A stretch of DNA of 64,000 nt from Okibacterium fritillariae (GTDB taxonomy: Bacteria > Actinomycetota > Actinomycetes > Actinomycetales > Microbacteriaceae): the NCBI RefSeq assembly GCF_900167575.1, contig NZ_FUZP01000003.1, positions 124,001 to 188,000 of the forward strand, read 5' to 3'. The notes below the pieces were generated by a model that searched no databases, was not told where the DNA came from, and saw only the letters and a list, made by a program, of their open reading frames with translations. Position numbers and translations under genes: made by a program. Below are positions 52,288 to 61,486 of the stretch, piece by piece; within the stretch, counting starts at the first letter, position 1, and each line of letters begins with the position of its first letter.

Positions 52288-52449
52288 ATGAGCGACAAGA
52301 TCGAGACCCCAGAGGAAGATTCCAACGGTTCGACCAACGTGTCCGACGAGGAGACGCAGAAGACCGACAACCTGCCCGACGGCACGGGCACCGATGGCAA
52401 CGACGACGAGCCTCAGGCCGACACCGTTTCGGGCGGTTCACCCGAGTAG
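52288..52449 (+). CDS. Small acidic protein, unknown function
   Basis: 53-aa disordered, Asp/Glu/Thr-rich product (MSDKIETPEEDSNGSTNVSD..., ending TVSGGSPE). It has a GGAG ribosome site and a strong terminator right behind it, which argues that it is real despite its size. It resembles in composition the 61-aa protein at 19173-19358. No known domain. Confidence 0.65.
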   Translation: MSDKIETPEEDSNGSTNVSDEETQKTDNLPDGTGTDGNDDEPQADTVSGGSPE

Positions 52450-52467
52450 GGCGCCCACCCACCATCG

Positions 52468-52508
52468 CCCCCGTCATTCGGAGAACACTCCGGGAGGCGG
52501 GGGTTTTT
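52468..52508 (+). terminator. Rho-independent terminator
   Basis: CCCCCGTC pairs with GGCGGGGG (8 bp, one G-T) with an inner CGGAG/CTCCG stem, followed by TTTTT at 52504-52508. It is the clearest intrinsic terminator in the window. Confidence 0.85.
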
Positions 52509-52591
52509 CTCTGCCGCCGGCAGCCTGTGGCCCGGAGCCGCCGCCGGAACCCGCGGCCTGGAGCCGGCCCGCCGCCAAGAACCGAGGACCC

Positions 52592-53047
52592 ATGCAAACC
52601 TTCGTGCCCTTCGCCGATTTCGACGAGAGCGCCCGCGTGCTCGACGACCGCCGCCTCGGCAAACAACGCGTCGAGACGCTGCAGATCATGCGCGCCCTCA
52701 CCATCCCGACCTATGGATGGCAGAACCACCCCGTCACGCGCATGTGGCGTGGTTACCGAGCCGCCCTCATGGACTATCAGGAGGCGACGTGTGCCGAGTG
52801 GGTGCGCCGCGGTTTCGGTGACACGTGCCTCGAAAAGACGCTGGATGACCTCGCCACCGCCCCGGCCGACCTCGACGCCTACATCAGCGAAACGTTCGAG
52901 CGCCCGCCCTGGCTCGCCGACGAGACGATCATGATCTCGCATCGCTCGAACCTGCTGCGTAAGTATCCGGAGTTCTACGCGCCCCTCTTCCCCGACGTGC
53001 CGCCCGACCTCGACTATGTCTGGCCCGTCACGGGCCCGACCGTCTAG
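52592..53047 (+). CDS. MSMEG_6728-family protein (pyrimidine-dimer-glycosylase-like)
   Basis: 151-aa protein with the conserved opening MQTFVPFADFDESARVLDDR and RLGKQRVETLQIMRAL, then TYGWQNHPVTRMWRGYRAAL and SHRSNLLRKYPEFY. These blocks match an actinobacterial family related to the phage pyrimidine-dimer DNA glycosylase fold (N-terminal Thr/Arg/His region); repair activity is not demonstrated for these members. ATG 52592. Confidence 0.85.
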   Translation: MQTFVPFADFDESARVLDDRRLGKQRVETLQIMRALTIPTYGWQNHPVTRMWRGYRAALMDYQEATCAEWVRRGFGDTCLEKTLDDLATAPADLDAYISETFERPPWLADETIMISHRSNLLRKYPEFYAPLFPDVPPDLDYVWPVTGPTV

Positions 53048-53075
53048 CGCCACCACCGCCGCGCGGGATACGCAG

Positions 53076-53122
53076 ACCGGCCCTCGGTTCCGCGGGGTGA
53101 GGCCGCAGAGCCGAGGGCCGGT
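53076..53122. terminator. Bidirectional hairpin before putA end
   Basis: Perfect 12-bp stem ACCGGCCCTCGG / CCGAGGGCCGGT between two convergent genes, with an additional CGCGG/CCGCAG inner pairing. Confidence 0.75.
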
Positions 53123-53155
53123 TGATACAGCGGCGCGCGCTGCCGAACGTGCGAC

Positions 53156-56100
53156 CTAGATGAGGCCGTCGGACAGCGCATTGGGCGTGCCGAAGCGGTG
53201 CGCCGTGATGCTGACGGCCTGCTCCTGCAGGAACGGGAGCAGCTCGACGCGGCCCGACTCGGTGACCGGGTTGCCGTAGATGCCGAGGTCGGGACGACCG
53301 CCCGTCGCGGCGGCCAGGGCCGACACCGAGCCGCCGATGAGGCGCACACGGTCGGCGCGGCTGCGGCCGGCGCGCGTCAGGAACGCCTCATCCGATTCGA
53401 CCGTCACGCGCAGGTCGCGCGCCTCGAGAACCGACTGGATGCGTGCGGGCAGCGCCTCGGGCACCGACACCGTGGGACGCGCACCGGCTGCGAAGGCCGC
53501 CGACACGACGCGCACGAGGTCGGCGAGCGACTCCCCCTCCGACAGGCGGATGGCCGTGTGACGCGGCAGGTAGCGGAACACGTTGCGCTCGGCGCTCAGG
53601 CCCGAGACATCCGTCGCGGTTCCGAAACGGGTCGCCCACGCTTCGGCGTCGCTCGCGAGTGCGCGCTCGAGGCGGTCGATGGCGGGGATGCCGGAGGCGG
53701 CGTCGAGCGCGCCGGACGCGAGGGCCGCGTCGCGCAGCGCCACGACATCCGGGTTGGTGACGGGCGTCGACGCGGATGCCGTGTCCGACTGCCAGGAACC
53801 CAGGCCGATGAGGTAGTTCGGTCCGCCGGCCTTGGTGCCGGGGCCCACGGCCGACTTCTTCCAGCCGCCGAACGGCTGACGACGCACGATGGCGCCCGTG
53901 ATGCCGCGGTTGATGTAGAGGTTTCCGGCCGCGACATCCGCCAGCCACACTTCGAGGTCGGCGGGGTCGAGCGAGTGCAGCCCGGCGGTCAGGCCGTAGT
54001 CGACCTCGTTCTGCAGAGCGATGGCCTCGTCGAGCGTGGCGGCCGTCATGATGCCGAGGATGGGGCCGAAGTACTCGGTCTTGTGAAACGTCGAGCCGCG
54101 GCGCACACCGTCACGGATGCCGGGGCTCCACAGACGCCCGGTGCCGTCGAGTTTCTGCGGCTGCACGAGCCAGCTCTCGCCCGCCCCCAGTTCGGTGAGG
54201 CCCGAAAGCAGCTTGCCCGCAGCGGGTTCGATGACCGGCCCCATCTGCGTTGTCGCATCGGTCGGGTAGCCGACCGTGAGCGACGACACGGCGTCTACGA
54301 GCTGGTCGTGGAACCGGCGCGAGCGGGCCACCGAGCCGACGAGGATGACGAGCGACGCGGCCGAGCACTTCTGGCCGGCGTGACCGAACGCCGAGTTCAC
54401 GACATCCTTCACGGCCAGGTCGATATCGGCGCTCGGGGCGACGATGATGGCGTTCTTGCCGCTGGTCTCGGCGAGCAGGGGCAGGTCGAGGCGGAACGAG
54501 CGGAACAGCTCGGCCGTCTCGTAGCCGCCGGTCAAGATGACGCGGTCGACGCTCGGGTGCGCGATGAGCTCGCGGCCGAGGGCCCCCTCGTCGACCTGCA
54601 CGAGCTGGAAGACGTCGGTGGGGATGCCGGCCTCCCACAGCGCGTCGGCCAGCACGGCGCCGCAGCGGGATGCCTGGGGCGCGGGTTTCATGATCACCGA
54701 CGACCCGGCGGCCAACGCGGCGAGCGCCGACCCGGCGGGAATCGCCACGGGGAAGTTCCACGGCGGGGCGACGACCGTGAGGCGCGCGGGCACGAAGGTG
54801 GCGCCGTCGACGCGGTCGAGTTCGCGCGCCTGCTCGGCGTAGAAGTGGGCGAAGTCGATGGCTTCCGAGATCTCGGGGTCGGCCTGGTCGACGGTCTTGC
54901 CGGTTTCGGCGGCCATTACCTCGATGAGGCGTGCCCGGTTCTGTTCGAGCACGTCGCCCACGCGGTGCAGCAGTTCGGCGCGGCCGTCTCCGCCTCGCGC
55001 GGCCCAGTCGCCCGCGGCCTGCGTGGCCGTCGTGATGCGCTCGGTCAGCGCCTTCTTGGTCGTGACGGTGGATGCCTCGAGCGTGTCGATCCCCAGCCGC
55101 GTGTCGGCCACGCGCGACAGGATGTCGCGGGCCCACTCGCGGTTGGCGGGCAGCGACGGGTCGGTGTCGGGCGTGTTCTCGAACGTGTCGGTGGGCGCGG
55201 CGGCGGCCGGCAGCTGGCGGTTCTGCGTGCGGTTCGGCCCGGGCACGGCGCGGTCGAAGTCGGCGAGCGAGGCCAGGAAACGGTTCTTCTCGCGCTCGAA
55301 CAGCTCCTCGTTGGCGGACAGCTCGAACACGGCCGACATGAAGTTCGACGACGAGGCGCCCTCTTCGAGGCGGCGGATGAGGTAGGCGATGGCCACGTCG
55401 AACTCCTGCGGGTGCACGACGGGCGTGTAGAGCAGCAGGCTGCCGACATCCTTCTTGACGGCCGCGGCCTGGCCCTGCGCCATGCCGAGCAGCATTTCGA
55501 ATTCGATGCCGTCGCGCGCGCCCCGGCGGCCGGCGAGCAGCCAGGCGAAGGCGATGTCGAAGAGGTTGTGCCCGGCCACACCGATGCGCACGTTCTTCAC
55601 GCGGTCGGGGTGCAGGGCGTAGTCGACGACGCGCTTGTAGTTGGTGTCGCTGTCCTGTTTGCTGCCCCAGGTGGCGAGGGGCCAGTCGTGCAGCGAGGCC
55701 TCGACCTGTTCCATGGGCAGGTTGGCACCCTTGACGATGCGCACCTTGATGGCGGCACCCCCGGTGGCACGGCGGGTGGCGGCCCACTCCTGCAGGCGCA
55801 TCATGGCCGAGAGCGCGTCGGGCAGGTAGGCCTGCAGCACGATGCCGGCCTCGAGGTCGTGGAACTCGGGCTTGTCGAGGATGCGCGTGAAGACCGCGAT
55901 CGTCAGGTCGAGGTCCTTGTACTCCTCCATGTCGAGGTTGATGAATTTGGGCGTGGATGCTGCGGCCGCACGCTCGAACAGGGGCGTCAGGCTCTCGACG
56001 ACGTGGTCGACATCCTCGTCGAACGCCCACGGCGAGTGCGGGTTCACCGTCGAGGACACCTTGATCGACACGTAGTCGACGTCGTCGCGTGCGAGGAGGG

Positions 56101-56689
56101 CGTGGGTTCCCGCGAGGCGGCGCGATGCCTCCTTCTGGCCGAGGACGGCCTCGCCCAGCAGGTTCACGTTCAGGCGCACGTCGTCGCGCTTGATCTTGGC
56201 GATGGCCGCGCCGAGCTTCTGGTCGGTGGCGTCAACGATGAGGTGGCTCACCATCTGGCGCAACACCTTGCGGGCGATGGGGATGACGACGCCCGGCAGG
56301 ATGGGGGCCGCGATGCCGCCGAGGCGCACGGCCGCGCGCATGGGCACCGGCAGGAACGCGGGCACCTTGGGGGCCAGACGAGCCAGGTTGCGCGCGGCGA
56401 CGGTGAGGTCCTCGGGCCGCACGACGCCGTCGACGAAGCCGACCGTGAAGTCGAGGCCGTTGGGGTCTTTCAGCACGCCCGCGAGCTGCTGCGCCGAGGC
56501 GTCGACGGGCTGGTCGTCGGCCGCGGTCAGCCAGCGGCGCACGAGCGCAATGGCCTCGTCGGACAGCCCGGCGAACTCCTGCTCGAACGAGGTGTCCGCG
56601 GCGGCGGCAGCGATGGAAGCGCTGGCCGAGCCCTCCTCACGCGCGGGTTCGGGGGCCGGAGCGGAGCGGTTCTCGGTGACGTCGGTCAT
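53156..56689 (-). CDS. putA: Bifunctional proline dehydrogenase / glutamate-semialdehyde dehydrogenase
   Basis: 1177-aa two-step catabolic enzyme that oxidises proline to glutamate. The proline dehydrogenase barrel (about 130-480) includes VSIKVSSTVNPHSPWAFDED, FINLDMEEYKDLDLTI and VKGANLPMEQVEASLHDW. The aldehyde dehydrogenase domain (about 570-1010) has PPWNFPVAIPAGSALAAL, catalytic Glu in LLAETSGKNAIIV and catalytic Cys in FGHAGQKCSAAS. About 160 residues follow the dehydrogenase domain. The start ATG 56689 has an AAAGGAC site. The divergent LysR gene is the likely regulator. Confidence 0.95.
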   Translation of the reverse strand: MTDVTENRSAPAPEPAREEGSASASIAAAAADTSFEQEFAGLSDEAIALVRRWLTAADDQPVDASAQQLAGVLKDPNGLDFTVGFVDGVVRPEDLTVAARNLARLAPKVPAFLPVPMRAAVRLGGIAAPILPGVVIPIARKVLRQMVSHLIVDATDQKLGAAIAKIKRDDVRLNVNLLGEAVLGQKEASRRLAGTHALLARDDVDYVSIKVSSTVNPHSPWAFDEDVDHVVESLTPLFERAAAASTPKFINLDMEEYKDLDLTIAVFTRILDKPEFHDLEAGIVLQAYLPDALSAMMRLQEWAATRRATGGAAIKVRIVKGANLPMEQVEASLHDWPLATWGSKQDSDTNYKRVVDYALHPDRVKNVRIGVAGHNLFDIAFAWLLAGRRGARDGIEFEMLLGMAQGQAAAVKKDVGSLLLYTPVVHPQEFDVAIAYLIRRLEEGASSSNFMSAVFELSANEELFEREKNRFLASLADFDRAVPGPNRTQNRQLPAAAAPTDTFENTPDTDPSLPANREWARDILSRVADTRLGIDTLEASTVTTKKALTERITTATQAAGDWAARGGDGRAELLHRVGDVLEQNRARLIEVMAAETGKTVDQADPEISEAIDFAHFYAEQARELDRVDGATFVPARLTVVAPPWNFPVAIPAGSALAALAAGSSVIMKPAPQASRCGAVLADALWEAGIPTDVFQLVQVDEGALGRELIAHPSVDRVILTGGYETAELFRSFRLDLPLLAETSGKNAIIVAPSADIDLAVKDVVNSAFGHAGQKCSAASLVILVGSVARSRRFHDQLVDAVSSLTVGYPTDATTQMGPVIEPAAGKLLSGLTELGAGESWLVQPQKLDGTGRLWSPGIRDGVRRGSTFHKTEYFGPILGIMTAATLDEAIALQNEVDYGLTAGLHSLDPADLEVWLADVAAGNLYINRGITGAIVRRQPFGGWKKSAVGPGTKAGGPNYLIGLGSWQSDTASASTPVTNPDVVALRDAALASGALDAASGIPAIDRLERALASDAEAWATRFGTATDVSGLSAERNVFRYLPRHTAIRLSEGESLADLVRVVSAAFAAGARPTVSVPEALPARIQSVLEARDLRVTVESDEAFLTRAGRSRADRVRLIGGSVSALAAATGGRPDLGIYGNPVTESGRVELLPFLQEQAVSITAHRFGTPNALSDGLI

Positions 56690-56835
56690 TGACTGTCCTT
56701 TACGCGGAGGCGGCGCCGGTCGGGCGTCGCCTGAGGAGGTGGGGGTGAGTTCAGTATGCGTTCGCAATCTCGTTATGAATAGCAACTCTTTCCGAGCGGT
56801 ATCCATTAGGATTTCCGAAGAATGAAGGGGGCCGG

Positions 56836-57762
56836 ATGCTCGACGTGCGACGATTGCGCCTGCTGCGCGAGCTCAGCATCCGCGGCACCCTCGCCGACGT
56901 CGCCGCGGCGCTGAATTTCAGCCCCTCGACGGTGTCGCAGCAACTCTCGATTCTCGAGCAGGAGACGGGCGTCGAGTTGCTGCGCAAGGTGGGCCGGCGC
57001 GTGCAACTCACCCCCGAGGCAGAGATGCTCGTGGCGCACACGGCCGAGCTGCTCGACATCCTCGAACGGGCCGAGGGCCAGCTGCGCGGTGCCGAAGATC
57101 GCGCAAGTGGCACCGTGCGCGTGGCCGTGTTCCAATCGGCGGCGCTGGCGCTCATGCCCGACGCGCTCAACACCATGCGCACGCAGCATCCGGATGTCCG
57201 CGTCGAGATGACGCAGCGCGAGCCCGAGACCGCGCTCTCCGAGACCTGGGCGCGCGACTACGACATGGTCGTGGCCGAGCAATACCCGGCCCACGCCGCG
57301 CCGCTCTGGCCCGACCTCGACCGCCACCAGCTGACGACCGACGCCATCCGCCTGGCCGCGCCGCCCGAGAGCCGCCAGCTGCACGCCGTCGACCGCATCG
57401 AGGACGCCGCCGACCTCGCCTGGGTGATGGAACCGCACGGCACGGCCTCGCGCCACTTCGCCGAGCAGCTGTGCCGCCGGGCCGGTTTCGAACCCGATGT
57501 GCGCTATCAGACCGCCGACCTGCAGGCGCAGATCCGCCTCATCGAATCGGGCAACGCCGTCGCGCTCATGCCCGACCTCGTCTGGACGGGCCGCGACACG
57601 TCGTGCCGCCTGATCGACCTCGAAGATGCCCCGCGCCGCACGATCTTCACCTCGGTGCGGCACTCGGGCGCCGAACACCCGGCCACGGTCGCCTTCCGCG
57701 CGGTGCTCGCCTCGACGGCCCGGACCCTCGCGGACGCGAAGGATTCCACCGAGCACTCCTGA
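56836..57762 (+). CDS. LysR/ArgP-like transcriptional regulator
   Basis: 308-aa regulator with HTH LADVAAALNFSPSTVSQQLS at the N-terminus and an effector domain starting VRVAVFQSAALALMPDAL. It belongs to the ArgP-like branch often found beside amino-acid catabolic or export genes in actinobacteria. The divergent 146-base region with putA should contain its site; several AT-rich half-sites (TTATGAATAG, CTATTCATAA) lie there. Likely proline-responsive, by context only. Confidence 0.9.
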   Translation: MLDVRRLRLLRELSIRGTLADVAAALNFSPSTVSQQLSILEQETGVELLRKVGRRVQLTPEAEMLVAHTAELLDILERAEGQLRGAEDRASGTVRVAVFQSAALALMPDALNTMRTQHPDVRVEMTQREPETALSETWARDYDMVVAEQYPAHAAPLWPDLDRHQLTTDAIRLAAPPESRQLHAVDRIEDAADLAWVMEPHGTASRHFAEQLCRRAGFEPDVRYQTADLQAQIRLIESGNAVALMPDLVWTGRDTSCRLIDLEDAPRRTIFTSVRHSGAEHPATVAFRAVLASTARTLADAKDSTEHS

Positions 57763-57807
57763 TTCCATCCAAATACATGGTTTCCTCAGGTTCGGACGGT
57801 ATTTTCT

Positions 57808-57932
57808 CCTCCGCAAGGGGAGTAATCCACCAACGGAAGCTTCGTCAATACGGACCCATCGCCGCGTCCCGGAGCAACGGCCATCACACGCGCAACCCAC
57901 GCGATGGCGGATGAGACTTTGAATCCTATTTC
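57808..57932 (+). ncRNA. yybP-ykoY manganese riboswitch
   Basis: Conserved sequence landmarks of this class are present in order: 5' CAAGGGGAGTA (57814-57824), a middle CGTCAATACGG (57843-57853), AACGGCC (57876-57882) within the 3-way region, and 3' GATGAGACTTTG (57910-57921). CAAGG can pair with the ACTTTG end to close P1, leaving the two conserved internal-loop strands GGAGTA and TGAGA facing each other. It lies directly upstream of a TerC-family gene, the class's best-known target. It probably senses Mn2+. Confidence 0.82.
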
Positions 57933-57953
57933 GACGACCCCTTGGAGCCTCAC

Positions 57954-59078
57954 GTGAACGTGACCCCCACCATCTGGCTGATCACCATCGCGGTGACCAT
58001 CGCCTTCTTCGTGTACGAATTCTTCGCCCACGTGCGCAAACCGCACGAGCCCTCGATCGGCGAATCCGCCCGCTGGTCGGCCTTCTACATCGGCCTGGCC
58101 CTCATCTTCGGCGTGGGCATCGGCATCTTCTCGGGCTGGAGCTTCGGCGGCGAGTACTTCGCCGGCTACCTCACCGAGAAGGCCCTGTCGATCGACAACC
58201 TCTTCGTGTTCCTGATCATCATGACGGGCTTCGCGGTGCCGAAGGCCTACCAGCAGAAGGTGCTGATGATCGGCATCATCATCGCCCTCATCCTGCGCGG
58301 AATCTTCATCGCCGTGGGCGCCGGCCTGATCGAGAACTACTCCTGGATCTTCTACATCTTCGGCGCGCTGCTGCTCTTCCTGGCCTACCGCCAGGCGTTC
58401 AGCAACCACGAGAGCGACCCCGCCAACGGCAAGATGATCACGTTCGCCCGCCGCATCCTGCCGCTCACCGACGACTACCACCGCGACCGCATCACCGTGA
58501 AGATCAACGGCAAGCGTTTCTTCACCCCGATGCTGCTGACGATCATCGCCATCGGCTTCGTGGACCTCGTGTTCGCCGTCGACTCGATCCCCGCCATCTA
58601 CGGCCTCACGAGCGAGGCCTACATCGTGTTCACGGCCAACGCCTTCGCCCTCATGGGTCTGCGTCAGCTGTACTTCCTCATCGGTGGGCTGCTCGAGCGC
58701 CTCGTCTATCTGGCGCAGGGGCTGGCCGTCATCCTGGCGTTCATCGGTGTGAAGCTCGTGCTGCACGCCCTGCACGTGAACGAACTGCCCTTCATCAACG
58801 GCGGCGAGCACGTCGAGTGGGCGCCCGAGATCCCCATCTGGTTCTCGCTCGTGTTCATCGGCCTGACGATCGCCGTGGCCACCGTTCTCAGCCTGCGCAA
58901 GACGCGCGGTCAGGCGAAGCAGACCGCCAAGGTCGGGGCCCCGGATGCCGCCACCGCCCACGCCGCCGGTGCACCGGTCGAGGGCTCGGCCAAGCCGGCG
59001 CACCCCACCGAGTCGGGCGTGCAGCCGGGCACGGCACCCGACGTGGGCGACAAGCGTTCGGTCGACGAGAACCGCTAA
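57954..59078 (+). CDS. TerC-family integral membrane protein
   Basis: 374-aa protein with about nine helices. TerC motifs: YLTEKALSIDNLFVFLIIM, the metal-site Asp in VFAVDSIPAIYGLTSEAYIV, NAFALMGLRQLYFLIGGLL and DNL/DSI acidic pairs. Bacterial members transport Mn2+ out of the cell. The GTG at 57954 has GGAG 7 bases upstream. The manganese riboswitch in its leader supports a Mn exporter role. The C-terminal tail is Ala/Pro-rich. A hairpin follows. Confidence 0.93.
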   Translation: MNVTPTIWLITIAVTIAFFVYEFFAHVRKPHEPSIGESARWSAFYIGLALIFGVGIGIFSGWSFGGEYFAGYLTEKALSIDNLFVFLIIMTGFAVPKAYQQKVLMIGIIIALILRGIFIAVGAGLIENYSWIFYIFGALLLFLAYRQAFSNHESDPANGKMITFARRILPLTDDYHRDRITVKINGKRFFTPMLLTIIAIGFVDLVFAVDSIPAIYGLTSEAYIVFTANAFALMGLRQLYFLIGGLLERLVYLAQGLAVILAFIGVKLVLHALHVNELPFINGGEHVEWAPEIPIWFSLVFIGLTIAVATVLSLRKTRGQAKQTAKVGAPDAATAHAAGAPVEGSAKPAHPTESGVQPGTAPDVGDKRSVDENR

Positions 59079-59095
59079 CCCCCTGCACCACCTCG

Positions 59096-59133
59096 CGAAG
59101 CGCGCGGGCATCCTCGGATGTCTGCGCGCTTCG
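59096..59133 (+). terminator. Hairpin after the TerC gene
   Basis: CGAAGCGCGC pairs with GCGCGCTTCG, with GCATCC/GGATGT continuing the stem, 18 bases after the stop codon. Confidence 0.7.
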
Positions 59134-59185
59134 GCGTTTCGCGGCCCCCTCTCAGCACGTCGTCTCCGTATGTCATCCTGGCCAG

Positions 59186-60100
59186 ATGACTCGATCCATG
59201 AAGCCCACCCCACGCCACTCACGCACGAAGGCGTCGCGACTGGTCGGCACCCTCGGTCGAGTGGGCGCGCTCGGTGCGGGCCTCGCACTCCTCGCCGGCT
59301 GCGCGTCGTCGAACCCGGCGAGCTCCGGCGTGACCACCGAGTATTCCGGCTCGTTCGTGCAGCAGACGCCCGGGCAGGTCGTCGTCGATTGGCCGGCCGG
59401 CGCAGCCGTCGACTATCAGCTCGGCGGTGCCTACGAACCCGATGCGGGGGTCGGCATCGTCGTGCGCGACAGCGCCGAGACGCCCGCGCCGGGGGTCTAC
59501 TCGATCTGTTACGTCAACGGGTTCCAGACGCAGCCGGGCGCCGAGTGGCCCGAGGAGTTGATCCTGCACGACGCGTCGGGCGCCGAGGTCTTCGATCCGG
59601 GGTGGCCGGATGAGCGCATCCTCGACAGTTCGACGGCCGAGAAACGTGAGGGCATCGTGCGTCAGTTGACCGCGGTCGTGGGGCACTGCGCATCCGACGG
59701 CTATCAGGCGGTCGAGTTCGACAACCTCGACTCCTACACGCGGTCAGATGGCGCGCTCAACGTGGCCGACGCCGAAGCGCTCGCGACGCTGCTCGTCGGG
59801 CTGGCGCACGACAACGGTCTCGACGCGGGTCAGAAGAACACGGCCGAGCTCGGCGACCGCGGGCGCACCACGATCGGTTTTGACTTCGCGGTCGCCGAGG
59901 AGTGCCAGCGCTTCGACGAGTGTGCGGTCTACACCGACGTCTACGGCGACCGCGTGATCGACATCGAATACACGGATGACCTGGGCGGCACGGTCGCCGA
60001 GGTGTGCAACGACCCGCAGCTGCCCGCATCCACCGTCATTCGCGATCGCGATCTCGTGCCCGTCGGCGACGAGGGCTACGAGCTGCAGCGCTGCTCCTGA
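59186..60100 (+). CDS. GH114-like lipoprotein (alpha-1,4-polygalactosaminidase family)
   Basis: 304-aa secreted protein: basic N-terminus, lipobox LLAGC, then a TIM-barrel domain with VYSICYVNGFQTQPGAEW, CASDGYQAVEFDNLDSY (acidic cluster) and DAGQKNTAELGDRGRTTIGF. This matches the endo-alpha-1,4-polygalactosaminidase family GH114. It may attack a galactosamine-containing exopolysaccharide. No transporter or partner lies next to it. An alternative start lies at ATG 59198. Confidence 0.8.
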   Translation: MTRSMKPTPRHSRTKASRLVGTLGRVGALGAGLALLAGCASSNPASSGVTTEYSGSFVQQTPGQVVVDWPAGAAVDYQLGGAYEPDAGVGIVVRDSAETPAPGVYSICYVNGFQTQPGAEWPEELILHDASGAEVFDPGWPDERILDSSTAEKREGIVRQLTAVVGHCASDGYQAVEFDNLDSYTRSDGALNVADAEALATLLVGLAHDNGLDAGQKNTAELGDRGRTTIGFDFAVAEECQRFDECAVYTDVYGDRVIDIEYTDDLGGTVAEVCNDPQLPASTVIRDRDLVPVGDEGYELQRCS

Positions 60101-60127
60101 GGGGCGCGTCCCCGTCATTCTTCGTCA

Positions 60128-60147
60128 CAGTTCGGGATTTCGAACTG
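60128..60147. promoter_or_regulatory. Inverted repeat upstream of the SfnG-like gene
   Basis: CAGTTCG-N6-CGAACTG, perfect 7-bp arms, about 60 bases before the start codon. It could be a regulator site; no regulator gene is adjacent. Confidence 0.35.
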
Positions 60148-60204
60148 ACCTCCAGGATGCGTCCTTAGCGTGGGGGCAGTCCATCCGCATTCCGAGGAGT
60201 TTCG

Positions 60205-61332
60205 ATGACCGATATCCGCACGCTGCCCTCCGCCGAACCGCTCAAGTTCGCCTACTGGGTGCCCAACGTCTCGGGCGGCCTCGTCGTCTCGACCATCGAA
60301 CAGCGCACCTCGTGGGACTACGACTACAACGTGAAACTCGCGCAGACCGCCGAGCGCGTGGGCTTCGAATACGCGCTCAGCCAGGTGCGATACGCGTCGA
60401 GCTATGGTGCCGCGCAACAGCACGAGTCGACCAGCATGAGCCTCGCCCTGCTGCTCGCCACCGAGAAGCTCAAGGTCATCGCCGCCGTGCATCCCGGCTT
60501 CTGGGAGCCCGCCGTGCTCGCCAAGTTCATCCTCACAGCCGACCAGTTCTCGAAGGGCCGGGCTGCCGTCAACGTCGTCTCGGGATGGTTCAAGAACGAG
60601 TACACCGACCTGGGCCTGCCCTGGCTCGAACACGACGAACGCTACCGGCGGTCCGCTGAATTCATCGAGATGCTGCGGGGGCTTTGGACGACCGAGGAGT
60701 TCGACTTCAACGGCGACTTCTACCGCTCCCACAGGTTCAGCCTGCGACCCGGGCCCTACCCCGTGGAGGGGCGACCGCATCCCGAGATCTTCCAAGGCGG
60801 CAACTCGACGGCGGCCCGGTTCAATGGTGGCGCCCACGCCGATTGGTATTTCTCGAACGGCAAGGACTTCGACGGTTTCACCGAGCAATACGACGATGTC
60901 ACGGCCATCGCCCGGGCGCACAACCGCACGGTGCGCTTCGGGCTGAACGGGTTCACCATCGTGCGCGACAGCGAGGCCGAGGCCCGCGAGCAGCTGCGCG
61001 AGATCATCGCGCACGCCGACGTGAAATCCGTCGAAGCCTTCCGCGCCTCCGTGCAGCAGGCGGGGGCCTCGACGGGCGACAAGAAGGGCATGTGGGCCGA
61101 CTCGTCGTTCGACGATCTCGTGCAATACAACGACGGGTTCCGCACGCGACTCATCGGCGACGCCGAACAGGTGGCGACGCGCATCGTGGACTACAAGAAG
61201 CGCGGCGTCGACCTCATGCTGCTCGGCTTCCTGCACTTCATCGAGGAGGTCGAGCAGTTCGGCGAGAAGGTTCTGCCGATCGTGCGCAGCCTCGAGGCGG
61301 ATCTGTTGCGCGCGGGCGACGTCGCCGACTAG
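60205..61332 (+). CDS. FMNH2-dependent dimethyl-sulfone monooxygenase-like (SfnG type)
   Basis: 375-aa luciferase-like flavin monooxygenase: FAYWVPNVSGGLVVSTIEQR, TSWDYDYNVKLAQTAERVGF, AAVHPGFWEPAVLAKF and AVNVVSGWFKNEYTDLG are close to SfnG, which converts dimethyl sulfone to methanesulfinate during sulfur scavenging. The C-terminal half carries PHPEIFQGGNSTAARF. It needs a flavin reductase, and none lies in the window. ATG 60205 has a GAGGAG site. Confidence 0.88.
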   Translation: MTDIRTLPSAEPLKFAYWVPNVSGGLVVSTIEQRTSWDYDYNVKLAQTAERVGFEYALSQVRYASSYGAAQQHESTSMSLALLLATEKLKVIAAVHPGFWEPAVLAKFILTADQFSKGRAAVNVVSGWFKNEYTDLGLPWLEHDERYRRSAEFIEMLRGLWTTEEFDFNGDFYRSHRFSLRPGPYPVEGRPHPEIFQGGNSTAARFNGGAHADWYFSNGKDFDGFTEQYDDVTAIARAHNRTVRFGLNGFTIVRDSEAEAREQLREIIAHADVKSVEAFRASVQQAGASTGDKKGMWADSSFDDLVQYNDGFRTRLIGDAEQVATRIVDYKKRGVDLMLLGFLHFIEEVEQFGEKVLPIVRSLEADLLRAGDVAD

Positions 61333-61486
61333 CTGGCTAGCTGGCTGGCTGGGTGTGCGGCCGAGCAGAGATCTCCCCGGTCGCACGGGCGCGGCGAGCT
61401 GTCACGCGGATTGCCAGAAACCCGGGGCATCTGCCATCCTCGATAGTCCCCGCCGCACGGGCGGACGCACCACCGGGAGATCCACC

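Noticed and set aside
53198-56692. A 1164-codon open frame on the plus strand
   Set aside because: It is antisense to putA, whose catalytic residues and domains are intact; the product has no recognisable motif.
61333-61486. A riboswitch upstream of the APC permease
   Set aside because: Only short AGCTGGCT repeats and unstructured GC-rich sequence; no conserved riboswitch core recognised.
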